Below are positions 1-9,244 of a DNA stretch of 64,000 nt, piece after piece (the stretch's first letter is position 1; every line of letters starts with the position of its first letter). The position numbers and the translations under genes are program-made. The notes beneath the pieces are model-generated. The model was not told the DNA's origin. It did no database searches and saw nothing but the letters and a program-made list of their open reading frames with translations. The stretch is taken from NCBI RefSeq assembly GCF_000331305.1, contig NZ_KB217478.1, forward strand, positions 1,595,679 to 1,659,678, written 5' to 3'. Source of the stretch: Calothrix sp. PCC 7103. GTDB taxonomy: Bacteria > Cyanobacteriota > Cyanobacteriia > Cyanobacteriales > Nostocaceae.

Positions 1-811
1 CGCGCGCGCTTTGATAACGTTCCCCAGGAATGTAATTGAGCATTCGATTCAAAACTTGGGAAAAACGAGGATTAACTTTAGCAAAACGCTGCCAATTCCA
101 CAACGTCAAATTTTCATCATATAAATCTGCTGGTTCTTTGCCAGTTAACAAAACAATTGCGGTTACAGCTAAAGCATATAAATCACTATTAGGGTATGCT
201 CTGCCAGTTTGCATTTGTTCACCAGGCGCATAACCCAACTTACCAACTGATGTCGCGTTAATAGTTCCACTTGGTGACTGTAACTTAGTTGCCAATTCTT
301 TAACTACACCAAAATCTATTAGTACTGGCTTATTATCTATTTGACGTTGAATAATATTTTCTGGGGAAATATCGCGATGAATAATACCGCGATTGTGTAA
401 ATGTTCGAGTACAGGTAATAAAGAGCGTATAATATAGACAACTTCCGAATGTGTAAAAGTACTTCCTGTAGCTTTACGTTCTTCGAGTAAATCGCGATAA
501 GTTTTACCAGCAACGTAATCTTGCACCAAAAATAGCCGCTGGTCTTGCTCGAATCGTTCGCGAAATTGGGGAATTTGGGGATGCTGAATTTGATAGAGAA
601 TTTCGGCTTCGCGTTGAAAAAGCTCTTGTGCTTTCTCCCAAGCGGAAGTTGTGCCTGTAGCATTGGGAATTAATTCTTTTATTGCACAAGGTTCATTAAA
701 ACGTCGCTGGTCTTCTGCCAGATAGGTTCTACCAAACCCGCCCTGACCCAAAATATTGATTATGCGATAGCGATTTTGTAGGATAGTGCCAGCTGGAATG
801 GGTGGTTGCAT
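1..811 (-). CDS. Ser/Thr protein kinase, C-terminus beyond the window
   Basis: Reading from the ATG at 809-811, 270 codons run off the left edge without a stop. The protein is a Hanks-type (PknB-like) kinase that should phosphorylate Ser/Thr residues of cytoplasmic targets. Visible landmarks are the glycine loop GQGGFGRTY (about residues 22-30), the ATP-binding Lys in AIKEL (about 45), catalytic HRD (145-147) followed by SPEN, DFG (166-168) and an activation segment ending GYAPGEQ (about 193-199). The window ends in the C-lobe, so any sensor, membrane or repeat domain is not visible. HRDISPEN in place of HRDLKPEN is seen in many cyanobacterial kinases. The kinase fold is certain; the target is unknown. 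Confidence 0.9.
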   Translation of the reverse strand, partial: MQPPIPAGTILQNRYRIINILGQGGFGRTYLAEDQRRFNEPCAIKELIPNATGTTSAWEKAQELFQREAEILYQIQHPQIPQFRERFEQDQRLFLVQDYVAGKTYRDLLEERKATGSTFTHSEVVYIIRSLLPVLEHLHNRGIIHRDISPENIIQRQIDNKPVLIDFGVVKELATKLQSPSGTINATSVGKLGYAPGEQMQTGRAYPNSDLYALAVTAIVLLTGKEPADLYDENLTLWNWQRFAKVNPRFSQVLNRMLNYIPGERYQSAR

Positions 812-1520
812 GGTGATGTTAATTTAAGAACGCCAATAAAAGCTTTATACGAGGATAAGCTATAAAGACAGACAGACGCACAACATAGTAAGTGCCGTAG
901 ACTTTAAACGGCTTGTGTAACTCTATTTTGACAATTTTTACACTTACCATGAGTGTACTTCAGCAGAAAAATATGGTTTTCCGCACTTCTTGGATATATT
1001 GTTAGATTTGCAACCCGAAATCAAGTCTGTTGCGTCATCAATATTAGTCCTTGATACAAAATACGCCCTCAGTAACTCTCAAGCAAAGTGATTTGCATCA
1101 CATCTAAAAATCAGGATTGTATTTTATACGAGGAGTTACAATAGTGTAAACAATTTGCGACAAATCGCATAGAATATTGTACTGCCCCTATCTGCACTCC
1201 TCATAAGTGCTTTTGTGATTGCCGAAATAAAAACTGTACACAAAATTAATCCAACACTGATTCACTTAGGTATAAATGAGAAGGATAGAGACGCAATTAA
1301 TCGCGTCTCTACCAAAAAAAACAAAAATAGGTCTTATATCCAGACTTCATGTCTGTTAAGCTGTCAAAAAGGTAGTTTTACTATTTTAAGACTGAAAAAC
1401 TTAATAGTTATGTTTTGTGGAGTCATACGTGAAAGTTTTCATCAAAACTTCAAACAACAAACTATTCATTTTTCAGGGACTTCCGCGTAGAAAAGCCAAA
1501 TCTCTGATGATAAGATTGCC
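812..1520. other. Intergenic region between kinase and prs
   Basis: About 700 bp between the divergent kinase and prs genes. It holds one 26-bp inverted repeat at 1286-1311. A 91-codon open frame at 1215-1490 reads through that repeat and resembles no protein I know, so I do not call it. Promoters for both genes probably lie here, but I cannot assign boxes with confidence. Confidence 0.5.
1286..1311. repeat. SIR palindrome (TAGAGACG family), copy 1
   Basis: Short inverted repeat with arms TAGAGACGC and GCGTCTCTA around AATTAATC. Further copies of this family lie at 6523-6548, 6960-6987, 25063-25090, 28475-28502, 34962-35011, 36541-36568, 38133-38162, 41709-41736, 52115-52142 and 54600-54627. 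Confidence 0.9.
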
Positions 1521-2561
1521 ATGAATGCACATCGAGGAACTGCTGTGCTTAGTTCTGCAACTTTAAAAATGCAGCCAGCGCCAACGGGATTTACCGAAAG
1601 TAATCGTCTGCGGCTATTTTCTGGCTCTGCTAATTTACAACTTTCCCAAGAAGTTGCCCGCTATTTGGGCATGGATTTGGGACCGATGATTCGCAAACGT
1701 TTTGCGGATGGAGAACTATATGTCCAAATACAGGAATCGATACGGGGTTGTGATGTTTACCTAATCCAGCCTTGTTGCAATCCTGTCAACGACAACTTGA
1801 TGGAACTCCTAATTATGATTGATGCTTGTCGTCGTGCTTCCGCGCGGCAAGTTACGGCAGTAATTCCGTACTATGGGTATGCACGCGCCGACCGTAAAAC
1901 GGCAGGACGCGAATCAATCACTGCCAAATTGATTGCAAACCTAATTACGGAAGCAGGCGCCAATCGGGTTTTGGCGATGGACTTGCACTCTGCTCAAATT
2001 CAGGGTTACTTCGACATACCTCTCGACCATGTATACGGCTCGCCAGTACTTTTAGACTATCTGACGAGCAAAAAACTTGAGGATTTAGTCGTAGTATCAC
2101 CTGACACAGGTGGTGTAGCAAGAGCGCGCGCATTTGCGAAAAAGCTCAATGATGCCCCGTTGGCAATCATTGACAAACGTCGTCAAGCGCACAACGTCGC
2201 TGAAGTATTAAATGTAATCGGTGATGTTAAAGGCAAAACAGCTGTACTAGTCGATGACATGATAGACACCGGCGGTACCATCACCGAAGGCGCCAAACTG
2301 TTGCGCGAAGAAGGCGCGAGACAAGTATACGCTTGTGCGACCCATGCGGTGTTCTCACCACCAGCAATCGAGCGTTTATCAAGCGGACTGTTTGAAGAAG
2401 TAATCGTCACCAATACAATTCCCATGTTTAGCGGCGACACTTCCCACGAATCGCTTCGTAAACGCTTCCCACAACTCGTAGTTCTGTCAGTGGCGAATCT
2501 ACTCGGAGAAACGATTTGGCGCATACACGAAGATAGCTCTGTAAGTAGTATGTTCCGATAA
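1521..2561 (+). CDS. prs: Ribose-phosphate pyrophosphokinase (PRPP synthetase)
   Basis: Transfers pyrophosphate from ATP to ribose 5-phosphate, giving PRPP for purine, pyrimidine, histidine, tryptophan and NAD synthesis; cytoplasmic. At 346 aa it has the usual bacterial length plus the roughly 30-residue N-terminal extension common in cyanobacteria. The core starts near residue 30 (LRLFSGSANLQLSQEVARYL). Metal- and ATP-binding segments are YYGYARADRKT (about 117-127) and DLHSAQIQGYFDIPLDH (154-170), and the PRPP-binding motif is VLVDDMIDTGGT (about 242-253). The ATG at 1521 begins MNAHRGTAVL, a normal cyanobacterial start, although I see no strong Shine-Dalgarno sequence. A hairpin follows the stop. 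Confidence 0.97.
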   Translation: MNAHRGTAVLSSATLKMQPAPTGFTESNRLRLFSGSANLQLSQEVARYLGMDLGPMIRKRFADGELYVQIQESIRGCDVYLIQPCCNPVNDNLMELLIMIDACRRASARQVTAVIPYYGYARADRKTAGRESITAKLIANLITEAGANRVLAMDLHSAQIQGYFDIPLDHVYGSPVLLDYLTSKKLEDLVVVSPDTGGVARARAFAKKLNDAPLAIIDKRRQAHNVAEVLNVIGDVKGKTAVLVDDMIDTGGTITEGAKLLREEGARQVYACATHAVFSPPAIERLSSGLFEEVIVTNTIPMFSGDTSHESLRKRFPQLVVLSVANLLGETIWRIHEDSSVSSMFR

Positions 2562-2565
2562 CAGC

Positions 2566-2597
2566 CTTTTTGTATGTGAGCTTGCCTACAAAAAGAA
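2566..2597 (+). terminator. Hairpin downstream of prs
   Basis: CTTTTTGTA pairs with TACAAAAAG across a loop of about a dozen bases, just after the prs stop. The stem is short and AT-rich and the U tract is poor, so terminator function is only plausible. Confidence 0.4.
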
Positions 2598-2717
2598 CAA
2601 AACGCTTTAATGCACAAGGAAAGTAAGGGCAATAACCTTGTTCCTGCTTTCCCTTCCTCAATTATCTACGTAAAACTGTATAGAATTTATTCATAATTCA
2701 TATTTGTTTACTTTTCT

Positions 2718-3038
2718 TTAAATTATGCCCACAGGCGCCGTCTCATAGATTGATTCATTAAAATTTGAAATATAATTATTGGAATACTTATCAGAGTTAC
2801 ATCGGCACCATAAACGAAAGCACCATTGGTAAACCTCATCAATCTCTTCATGCTTGACATTACCGAAAATGGTGCCTAAACGGTAGCCCAAATTTGTCCA
2901 AGTCATCTGTTGCAGCGTCTTCTCAGCATAGACCTCACCAGAGGCGCCGTGATGCCAACCAGCAAAAAATCTAGCACGACGATAATCTTCTAATCCGTGT
3001 TCATCACTAAATTGGAACGTTATACCTGTCATATCCAC
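2718..3038 (-). CDS. Conserved small hypothetical protein
   Basis: 106 codons on the minus strand. Residues about 3-75 (TGITFQFSDEHGLEDYRRARFFAGW to EVYQWCFRLW) look like a real globular domain rich in aromatic residues. WTNLGYRLGTIFG resembles a motif I associate with a small cyanobacterial family of unknown function. The last ~30 residues, from WCRCNSDKYSNN on, look unlike the rest and may follow a frameshift or a recruited end. The true start may be the third codon (MTGITFQF). It is a single gene, convergent with prs. No function can be given. Confidence 0.55.
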   Translation of the reverse strand: MDMTGITFQFSDEHGLEDYRRARFFAGWHHGASGEVYAEKTLQQMTWTNLGYRLGTIFGNVKHEEIDEVYQWCFRLWCRCNSDKYSNNYISNFNESIYETAPVGII

Positions 3039-3452
3039 GCATCAAAAAGTAACCATTCCCAGAATATTGGTGTTCAAGCCATATAAAAAGTCAAAATTAT
3101 ACAAAGCATCACTTCTTGTGGAACAGGCATCCCTGCCTATGCATTCCACAAAACATAAAAAATTAATCCCCCCCTAACCCCCCTTATTAAGGCTACGGTG
3201 TACACACAAGTCTCTCAAAGCTACTTTTTCTCTTTCTTCGTGTTCTTTGTGTCTTTGTGGTTCCTTAAAAAGATAAACCACAAAGTTATTTGTCACAAAT
3301 ATAGATACAAACTACTATTATTCCACCTCCTTAATTCTACGATAGGCGCCAATCTAAAATTTCTGGTGCTTCTCCCTATGTGCCCTCTGCGCCTAATAAG
3401 GGAACCATCTTTACCACTAAAATGAAATCCAATAAAATTAGAGAAAGTGAGT
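3039..3452. other. Gene-free spacer with a degenerate repeat
   Basis: No convincing gene. At about 3116-3152 lies an inverted repeat of the type TGTGGAACAGGCATCCCTGCC...CATTCCACA, followed by a C-rich tract near 3169-3184. Related repeats built on GGCATCCCTGCC occur near 4405, 7843, 21239, 22965, 26382, 31560-31625 and 53202. Confidence 0.6.
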
Positions 3453-3554
3453 TTAAATTTTAGCAAGATAAGTAATACCAAAACCACCTTGCCCTAATTT
3501 TTTCTCAATAACGTAATTTCCGTCATTTAATTGCTGTCCAGATTGCCAAGACAT
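3453..3554 (-). pseudogene. N-terminal remnant of a Ser/Thr protein kinase
   Basis: On the minus strand from the ATG at 3552-3554, 33 codons encode the start of a kinase: MSWQSGQQLNDGNYVIEKKL followed by the glycine loop GQGGFGITYLA, then a TAA stop. No catalytic HRD or DFG segment follows in any frame down to 3200. This is therefore the stump of a once full-length gene, related to the intact kinase at the left edge of the window but not identical to it. Confidence 0.75.
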
Positions 3555-4094
3555 AATTTACGTATAATTTTAGTGTTAATTATGTCATTATCTAGTTGAG
3601 TAATATAAAAGACATACTCCCTTAGACAGGTTTACAGAGCTTGCTACCAAATCACGCTAAGATAATTTGCTACATTCATTGTCCCATAAATAATAAAGTA
3701 GCATATTATACAAATTTAGCCATTCTTTAGCCTAAACTTGCAGTGTTATCGTCAGTATCTTCTTGCTTGTGTGCCGTTTGAGCAATAACTCTCAACCAGT
3801 ACTACCTGTTAACTTAAACCAGTAGTACTGTTTAGGGCGCCGTTTGAGCAATACTGCTTGGATAGGAAACCGATAACTATAGAACGTGTTTTGACACCGT
3901 GCAATATTCGGTTCGGTAAACCTAAACTTTTATTTCGGTTGTCTGTAATTTTGTATATACTTAACACGGGTAAGAAATGTCATTCTGAGCGTAGCGTAAT
4001 GCGTAAACGCAGTTTTCCCGGAGGGTAGCATTTGCCGAAGGCTAGAATCTCTAAGATGCTTCACTGCACTACGTTTCGTTCAGCATGACAAAGT
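3555..4094. other. Repeat-rich intergenic region
   Basis: No gene recognised. Around 3775-3860 the segment GCCGTTTGAGCAATA occurs twice and flanks an inverted pair CAGTACTACC/CCAGTAGTACTG, which resembles a repeat at 46957-46988. At about 3978-4090 lies a copy of the GTCATTCTGAGCGTAGCG...TTCAGCATGACA family, also seen at 14465-14597, 12361-12493 and 61294-61396. Confidence 0.7.
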
Positions 4095-4313
4095 TTATAT
4101 TCTACCCATTAGCAGTATAATTAAAAAGTTTTTAAGTCGTGAAGACGTAAACGAACGCGAGTTATGAACGGGTAGCCATATCTTGAATTCTGAGCGTTCT
4201 ACGAGCAATAACTGAATATCATACGTATGCTCATCAGCCAGTTTCCACCTACTAGTAGCTAAAAATTCTTCAAGTAAAGTATATGCAGCAACTAGCTTAT
4301 CTATTTTTATCAT
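4095..4313 (-). CDS. Possible small hypothetical protein
   Basis: A 72-codon frame between repeats. The first part (MIKIDKLVAAYTLLEEFL, then TSRWKLADEHTYDIQLLLVE) has a plausible amphipathic composition, but the remainder (NSRSFTSSRLKNFLIILLMGRI) looks eroded. There is no recognisable domain, no clear ribosome-binding site, and the surroundings are repeats. It may be a decayed gene or chance. Confidence 0.25.
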   Translation of the reverse strand: MIKIDKLVAAYTLLEEFLATSRWKLADEHTYDIQLLLVERSEFKIWLPVHNSRSFTSSRLKNFLIILLMGRI

Positions 4314-4644
4314 CTTCTAGGACTCTGAAATAAGGCACCTGAATTTTTTAGTAATATACCTTCTCTGTGTCCTCTGTGTCTCTGTGGTAAAGAGAATTAC
4401 TTACACTGCACAGGCAAGATGCCTGTGCTACAAGATTACATGCATGTTACAATAGATGGTAATTAGCGGCGACTTTACTTTAATTTCAAAAAAGTCTTGT
4501 CAAAGCAAACAATGCTGAAGTATTAAGGTTAGAATATTATTGTTAAGGCTTCTTTACAGAGTTACACAAAAAATCCGTATTCTGTTACTACAGCCGTGTA
4601 AACAATATCTGAAAACCCCCATCAAAATTATTGGAACGCGCACT

Positions 4645-6438
4645 ATGACGCTCCCTATCCGTAACGTCGCTATTATCGCCCACGTAGACCACGGCAAAAC
4701 CACCTTGGTTGATGCCCTTTTGAGACAGTCCGGCATTTTCCGCGAAGGCGAAGACGTTCCGGACTGCGTTATGGACTCTAATGACCTAGAGCGCGAGCGT
4801 GGCATTACTATTCTTTCTAAAAATACAGCGGTTAAATATAAAGAGACGCTGATTAATATTGTTGATACTCCTGGACACGCGGACTTCGGTGGCGAAGTTG
4901 AGCGCGTACTTGGCATGGTTGATGGTTGTATCTTAATTGTGGATGCAAACGAAGGCCCGATGCCTCAAACTCGTTTCGTGTTAAAAAAAGCACTCGAAAA
5001 GGGTCTACGTCCTATTGTTGTTGTTAACAAGATTGACCGTCCTCAAGCTGAACCACACACCGCTACCGATAAAGTTCTTGATTTGTTTTTAGAACTCGGC
5101 GCCGATGATGACCAGTGTGATTTTCCATACTTATTTGCTTCAGGTTTAGCTGGGTTCGCTAAAGATAAGTTAGAAGACGAATCCAAGGATATGGCACCTT
5201 TATTTAATGCGATTTTGCGCCATGTTCCACCACCAGTAGGTGATGTTAACAAGCCTTTGCAGTTACAAGTTACAACTCTCGATTACTCTGAGTACTTAGG
5301 ACGTATTGTTATCGGTCGTATCCATAACGGTACAATCCGTATGGGACAACAAGCCGCATTAATCAATGATAAAGGCGCCATCATCAAAGGTAAAATTAGC
5401 AAGTTGATGGGCTTTGAAGGTTTGCGTCGTGTTGATATGGAAGAAGCTTCTGCTGGTTACATTGTGGCGGTTGCTGGTTTTGCAGATGCGAACATTGGTG
5501 AAACAATTACCGACCCCAACGACCCACAAGCTTTACCACTAATTAAAGTAGACGAACCTACTTTACAAATGACCTTCTGGGTTAATGACTCTCCATTTGC
5601 AGGACAAGAAGGTAAGTTAGTAACATCGCGTCAAGTTAGAGACAGACTGATGCGTGAACTTGAAACAAACGTTGCTTTGCGTGTAGAAGAAACAGACTCC
5701 CCTGACAAATTCCTCGTTTCAGGACGTGGAGAATTACACTTGGGTATCTTAATCGAAACAATGCGTCGCGAAGGTTACGAATTCCAAGTTTCTCAGCCAC
5801 AAGTAATTTACCGTGAAGTTAACGGTCAACCTTGCGAACCTTACGAACTTTTAGTACTAGACGTTCCCCAAGAATCTGTTGGTAGCTGTATCGAACGTTT
5901 GGGACAACGCAAAGGCGAAATGCAGGATATGCAACCAGGTAATGGTGGACGTACCCAACTTGATTTTGTAATTCCTGCACGTGGTTTAATTGGTTTCCGT
6001 GGTGAGTTCATGCGGATGACTCGTGGTGAAGGTATCATGAACCACAGTTTCTTAGAGTATCGTGGCTTAAGTGGTGACATTGAAGCACGTAACAAAGGTG
6101 TACTTATCTCCTTTGAAGAAGGTGTATCAACTTTCTACGCAATGAAGAACGCCGAAGATAGAGGCACATTCTTCATTACCCCTGGCATCAAAGTATACAA
6201 AGGCATGATAGTCGGAGAACACAACCGTCCTCAAGACTTAGAACTCAACGTTTGTAAAACCAAGCAGCTAACTAACCACCGTGCATCTGGTGGTGATGAA
6301 CTAGTACAATTACAGGCGCCTGTTGAAATGAGTTTAGAGCGCGCGCTCGAATACATTGGTCCAGACGAACTTGTGGAAGTAACTCCTCAATCAATTCGTT
6401 TACGCAAAATGGCAAAAAAGCTCGCAGGTAGAAGATAA
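4645..6438 (+). CDS. typA: Translational GTPase TypA/BipA
   Basis: Ribosome-associated GTPase of the EF-G/LepA class involved in ribosome assembly and stress responses. I place the start at the ATG at 4645 ([20 protein letters not shown]), which gives 597 aa, the usual family length. The frame opens earlier (TTG at 4540), but the extra 35 residues are not family-like. G1 is AHVDHGKT (residues 12-19), followed by [17 protein letters not shown] (switch I), [11 protein letters not shown] (G3) and NKIDRP (G4). Domains II, III and V and the TypA-specific C-terminus ([11 protein letters not shown], then [12 protein letters not shown]) are intact. It is a single gene, followed by a SIR hairpin with a T tract. 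Confidence 0.97.
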   Translation: MTLPIRNVAIIAHVDHGKTTLVDALLRQSGIFREGEDVPDCVMDSNDLERERGITILSKNTAVKYKETLINIVDTPGHADFGGEVERVLGMVDGCILIVDANEGPMPQTRFVLKKALEKGLRPIVVVNKIDRPQAEPHTATDKVLDLFLELGADDDQCDFPYLFASGLAGFAKDKLEDESKDMAPLFNAILRHVPPPVGDVNKPLQLQVTTLDYSEYLGRIVIGRIHNGTIRMGQQAALINDKGAIIKGKISKLMGFEGLRRVDMEEASAGYIVAVAGFADANIGETITDPNDPQALPLIKVDEPTLQMTFWVNDSPFAGQEGKLVTSRQVRDRLMRELETNVALRVEETDSPDKFLVSGRGELHLGILIETMRREGYEFQVSQPQVIYREVNGQPCEPYELLVLDVPQESVGSCIERLGQRKGEMQDMQPGNGGRTQLDFVIPARGLIGFRGEFMRMTRGEGIMNHSFLEYRGLSGDIEARNKGVLISFEEGVSTFYAMKNAEDRGTFFITPGIKVYKGMIVGEHNRPQDLELNVCKTKQLTNHRASGGDELVQLQAPVEMSLERALEYIGPDELVEVTPQSIRLRKMAKKLAGRR

Positions 6439-6522
6439 GAGTTAGGAGTTAGGAGTTAGGAATGAAAAATTGTTTTTAACTTGTGACTTCCTCGCAAATT
6501 TATCAATATCGTATATTAATGG

Positions 6523-6556
6523 TAGAGACGTTATAAATAACGTCTCTATTTTATTT
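6523..6556 (+). terminator. SIR hairpin with T-rich tail after typA
   Basis: TAGAGACGTTAT pairs perfectly with ATAACGTCTCTA (6523-6548) and is followed by TTTTATTTTT. This is a copy of the interspersed SIR family placed where it can work as an intrinsic terminator for typA. Confidence 0.65.
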
Positions 6557-6576
6557 TTATTAAAAAGGTTATAAAT

Positions 6577-6927
6577 ATGACCAAAGTTTTAGAAAATGTT
6601 ATAAATCAAATCTTTGCTGACGTAGAGAATAGAATATCGCAGGGCATCAAAGAAATTGACCAATTCTTTCAGTCAGAGAGAAGCCAAATAACGGCGCCGC
6701 AAGCAGAAGAATTTGTTACTAAATATGAGCAATTATACTCAGAAGTTAAACAGGCGCCTTTGTTGGGGTTAAAACTAAAAGCATATCAGGAATTCAACTC
6801 GTATTTAAGTAAAATAAAGACTCAGTACCATGAGGCACTGCAAAAGCCTGTGATTAGAGGTATGGAGCAGATTGATTCGCATATTCAAGCTTTAAATTAT
6901 TTAATCAAAGCTGAATCATTAATATAG
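6577..6927 (+). CDS. Small helical hypothetical protein
   Basis: 116 aa, start ATG at 6577. The protein is almost entirely predicted helix with many charged residues (MTKVLENVINQIFADVENR, then YEQLYSEVKQAPLLGLKLKA); there are no Cys pairs, signal peptide or membrane segment. I do not recognise the family. It is followed directly by a 99-bp MITE whose terminal TAG is embedded in its stop region, and then by two genes that look like remains of a toxin-antitoxin locus. A link to that locus is possible but not shown. Confidence 0.55.
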   Translation: MTKVLENVINQIFADVENRISQGIKEIDQFFQSERSQITAPQAEEFVTKYEQLYSEVKQAPLLGLKLKAYQEFNSYLSKIKTQYHEALQKPVIRGMEQIDSHIQALNYLIKAESLI

Positions 6928-7023
6928 CAGTCCTAAATCATTTGTGTAACCCGCACGTTGTAGAGACGCGATTAATCGCGTCTCTACGCGGATATAATTT
7001 TCACGACTCATATAGGATTGCTA
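6925..7023 (+). mobile_element. 99-bp MITE with TA target duplication, copy A
   Basis: Terminal inverted repeats TAGCAGTCCTA and TAGGATTGCTA (11 bp, one mismatch) bound a 99-bp element whose centre is a SIR palindrome (6960-6987). It is flanked by TA on both sides, as expected for IS630/Tc1-mariner-type target duplication. A second copy, identical over all 99 bases by direct comparison, lies inverted at 28439-28537. It has no coding capacity, so it would have to be moved in trans. Confidence 0.85.
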
Positions 7024-7484
7024 TATTAACAGCGTTTTCAAGTTATCATCTAAACCATCTTGAACTTGACGAATATAAAAAGTTTTATGAAGGGTTAGAA
7101 AATTTACAAAATTTTGTAGATACATATGGCTGCTATTTCGCGGATAGCTTCTTAAAAAATCATCTGATAGAAGCGATAGAGAGCATTATTGTGAGTAATA
7201 TTTTTGATGATAGTATAATTGAATATAATTCAGTCGATGAGAGCGCAAAAGAAGAAGTAAAAAATTATATTCAATTAATTAAGAATTATGCCAAGGATGT
7301 TTTGTTAAGTATTTACAGATTAAAGCCTCGTACATTTCCTAAGAGATTTGCTAATCTTGATGAACTTTTAGCGTATTGGGATATATTGTATACTTCTGAG
7401 GAGATGGACGAATCATTTGAGAAACTATCAAAAGGACTTGATGAAGAACGTCGTAGACAGGGTGCGCGAACTTTATTCTCATGA
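6942..7484 (+). CDS. Hypothetical protein with MITE-derived N-terminus, possible antitoxin
   Basis: The open frame starts at a GTG inside the upstream MITE, so its first ~27 residues (MCNPHVVETRLIASLRGYNF...) are element sequence. The gene-like part begins around residue 30 (LTAFSSYHLNHLELDEYKKF). No ATG precedes the conserved-looking body, which suggests that the element displaced the original start. The C-terminus (LDELLAYWDILY, then FEKLSKGLDEERRRQG) is strongly charged. The stop overlaps the ATG of the PIN-like gene in an ATGA, the coupling typical of toxin-antitoxin pairs, so this may be the antitoxin. No known antitoxin family was recognised. Confidence 0.5.
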   Translation: MCNPHVVETRLIASLRGYNFHDSYRIAILTAFSSYHLNHLELDEYKKFYEGLENLQNFVDTYGCYFADSFLKNHLIEAIESIIVSNIFDDSIIEYNSVDESAKEEVKNYIQLIKNYAKDVLLSIYRLKPRTFPKRFANLDELLAYWDILYTSEEMDESFEKLSKGLDEERRRQGARTLFS

Positions 7485-7735
7485 GTAATGAAATCATTTT
7501 ACTTGATTCCGGCCCGTTAGGCGCCATAACCAATTTAAATAGCAAAAAGCCAAATATTATTAAATGTCAGGCTTGGTTTTACTCTATGTTGGAACGTTAC
7601 ATAGTTTTAATTCCAGAAATAAATGACTATGAAGTTCGACGAGAGTTGATTCATCAAAAGCTAGATATTAGTTTAAACCGTCTTGAGATTAGAGCTTTAC
7701 TTTCTTGGCACTATAATGTTTATTTAGCACGTTAA
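7481..7735 (+). pseudogene. Truncated PIN-domain (VapC-like) protein
   Basis: 84 aa. The start MSNEIILLDSGPLGAITN is a PIN-domain first strand with its acidic residue (LLDSGPLG), followed by PEINDYEVRRELIH, which carries the second acidic cluster of PIN nucleases. An intact protein of this type runs to about 150 aa with two more conserved Asp residues; here the frame ends shortly after LNRLEIRALLSWHYNV. I infer a truncated, probably inactive toxin. It is translationally coupled to the upstream gene by ATGA. Confidence 0.6.
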
Positions 7736-7777
7736 GTACGGAAGAACCAAAAACTTTAATATCTAAGTTAATTACAT

Positions 7778-7870
7778 AAACCATCCGTTACATCCGTTTA
7801 TAATCCGTTGCCAGTATTATTTTGTTATTAGAAAATCTGGGTGGTAGGACAGGCGAGACGCCTATCCTAC
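7778..7870. repeat. CATCCGTTACATCCGTT repeat and a palindrome
   Basis: 7780-7815 is one copy of a repeat family based on CATCCGTTACATCCGT and ATCCGTTGCCAG; other copies are at 11423-11503, 27666-27704, 39868-39900 and 59268-59372. It is followed by an inverted repeat GTAGGACAGGCGAGACGCCT...CCTACG (about 7842-7870) just downstream of the solute-binding protein gene, which could terminate that gene. Confidence 0.7.
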
Positions 7871-7878
7871 GTGGGCTT

Positions 7879-9198
7879 TTAATCAAATATTAAGTCTAGC
7901 CGCTGTTGTGATTGTTTTAGTGCTTCGGTAGGGGAAGCTTTACCTAGTAGAACTGCTTCTACCGCGCGTCCAATATTTTCTGAGACTCTGTTGTAACCTG
8001 GAAATATTGGTCTAGAGCGTCCGAATTTAGCTTGGTCTAAGAATACGTTTACTGCGGGCTGTTTTTTAGCGAACTCTAAGTATTTAGGGTTTTGGCGAGA
8101 TTTGATGTTTATGGGTAAGTATCCTGTTCCGAGTGCTAGTTCGGTTTGAAATTCTTCGCTGAGTGCATATTCTGCAAATTTAAATGCGGCTTTTTCTCGT
8201 TCTGGCGCCGTTTTAAATAAAAATAGATTCTCACCACCAATACTGGTTGCTGGACGTTGACCTACTGGTATGGGGAATACACCAAAATCTATACCTTTGG
8301 CTTGAAATTCTCCTAGTGTCCAAGGGCCAGTTAACTGCATGGCTACTTTACCCGCAATCAAGGCATCGGTTTCATATCCGCGCTCGGGCCCCGACAGCAC
8401 AGCGGAACCATCGGTAATTAAATTTCGCCAAAGCTCTAACGCTGACATTGCTCCTTTATTATTTGCTAAATTAACGGCGCCAGCTACTTGACTTTCACCA
8501 TTTATTAACTCACCGGCGCCACTCCACATAAACGGCAACCAGGTAAATACTGTAAATTCTCCTTTCCCTAAAGGTAGAACCATACCATGTTGGTCTATTT
8601 GCCCGTCGTTATTGGTATCGCGCGTTAGTTTTTTTGCTACTTGTCTAAATTTTTCCCAAGTCTTGGGTACTTCCACCCCAGCAGCTTTAAACAAACTAGG
8701 ACGGTAAAAAACACCGACGTTATTTGTTGCAAAAGGTACAGACCATATTTTCTGTTTGTATTCCATCGACTCGAACAGTGTCGGGTCAATTTCTGCTTTT
8801 ACAGGAGACTTATTTAAGTATTCATCTAAAGGTATCAACGCATTAAGTTCGACTAACTGACCGCCGATAGTTGGATTGTACCATAATAAATCAGGGGGTG
8901 CATTTCCAACGACTGCTGCTAATATTTTTGGCATTTGCTGGTCTTGCTGCCCAACGTACAATGATTCGACTTGAATATCTGGATGAGTTTTATTGAATTT
9001 ATCTACTAACTTTTGCAGCACATCACGGTTAGGAGGTGGGTTGACACCTTGCCACAATGTTAAACGTATTAATCCATTATTGTTAGAAGTGTTAGAAGGC
9101 GCCTGACACCCTGTTATTAAGAATATGGTACACAGGAGTACTACTAGTAACCCACTAAAGGTGCTTCTATAATTCCGAGCGTTGAAAAAAAACGGCAT
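7879..9198 (-). CDS. ABC-type sugar-binding lipoprotein (family 1 solute-binding protein)
   Basis: 439 aa from the ATG at 9196-9198. The frame extends upstream to 9363, but that extension would overlap yebC and lies before the signal peptide. The N-terminus MPFFFNARNYRSTFSGLL is followed by a hydrophobic stretch and the lipobox ITGC, so the mature protein should be anchored to the outer face of the cytoplasmic membrane. The body (LTLWQGVNPPPNRDVLQKLV, YVGQQDQQMPKILAAVVGNA PPDLLWYN, GYLPINIKS) matches bacterial extracellular solute-binding family 1 proteins, which feed carbohydrate ABC importers. No permease or ATPase gene is adjacent, so the substrate is unknown. It is divergent from yebC with a 46-bp spacer. 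Confidence 0.9.
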   Translation of the reverse strand: MPFFFNARNYRSTFSGLLVVLLCTIFLITGCQAPSNTSNNNGLIRLTLWQGVNPPPNRDVLQKLVDKFNKTHPDIQVESLYVGQQDQQMPKILAAVVGNAPPDLLWYNPTIGGQLVELNALIPLDEYLNKSPVKAEIDPTLFESMEYKQKIWSVPFATNNVGVFYRPSLFKAAGVEVPKTWEKFRQVAKKLTRDTNNDGQIDQHGMVLPLGKGEFTVFTWLPFMWSGAGELINGESQVAGAVNLANNKGAMSALELWRNLITDGSAVLSGPERGYETDALIAGKVAMQLTGPWTLGEFQAKGIDFGVFPIPVGQRPATSIGGENLFLFKTAPEREKAAFKFAEYALSEEFQTELALGTGYLPINIKSRQNPKYLEFAKKQPAVNVFLDQAKFGRSRPIFPGYNRVSENIGRAVEAVLLGKASPTEALKQSQQRLDLIFD

Positions 9199-9244
9199 AA
9201 GGCAAATACTTAATAAATATAGATGAGTTGACTTACGAACGATT

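Noticed and set aside
1215-1490. 91-codon open frame before prs
   Set aside because: It reads through a SIR palindrome (DRDAINRVST), has no family resemblance and no ribosome-binding site.
4540-4644. Upstream TTG start for typA
   Set aside because: The added 35 residues are not conserved in TypA; the ATG at 4645 gives the normal length and N-terminus.
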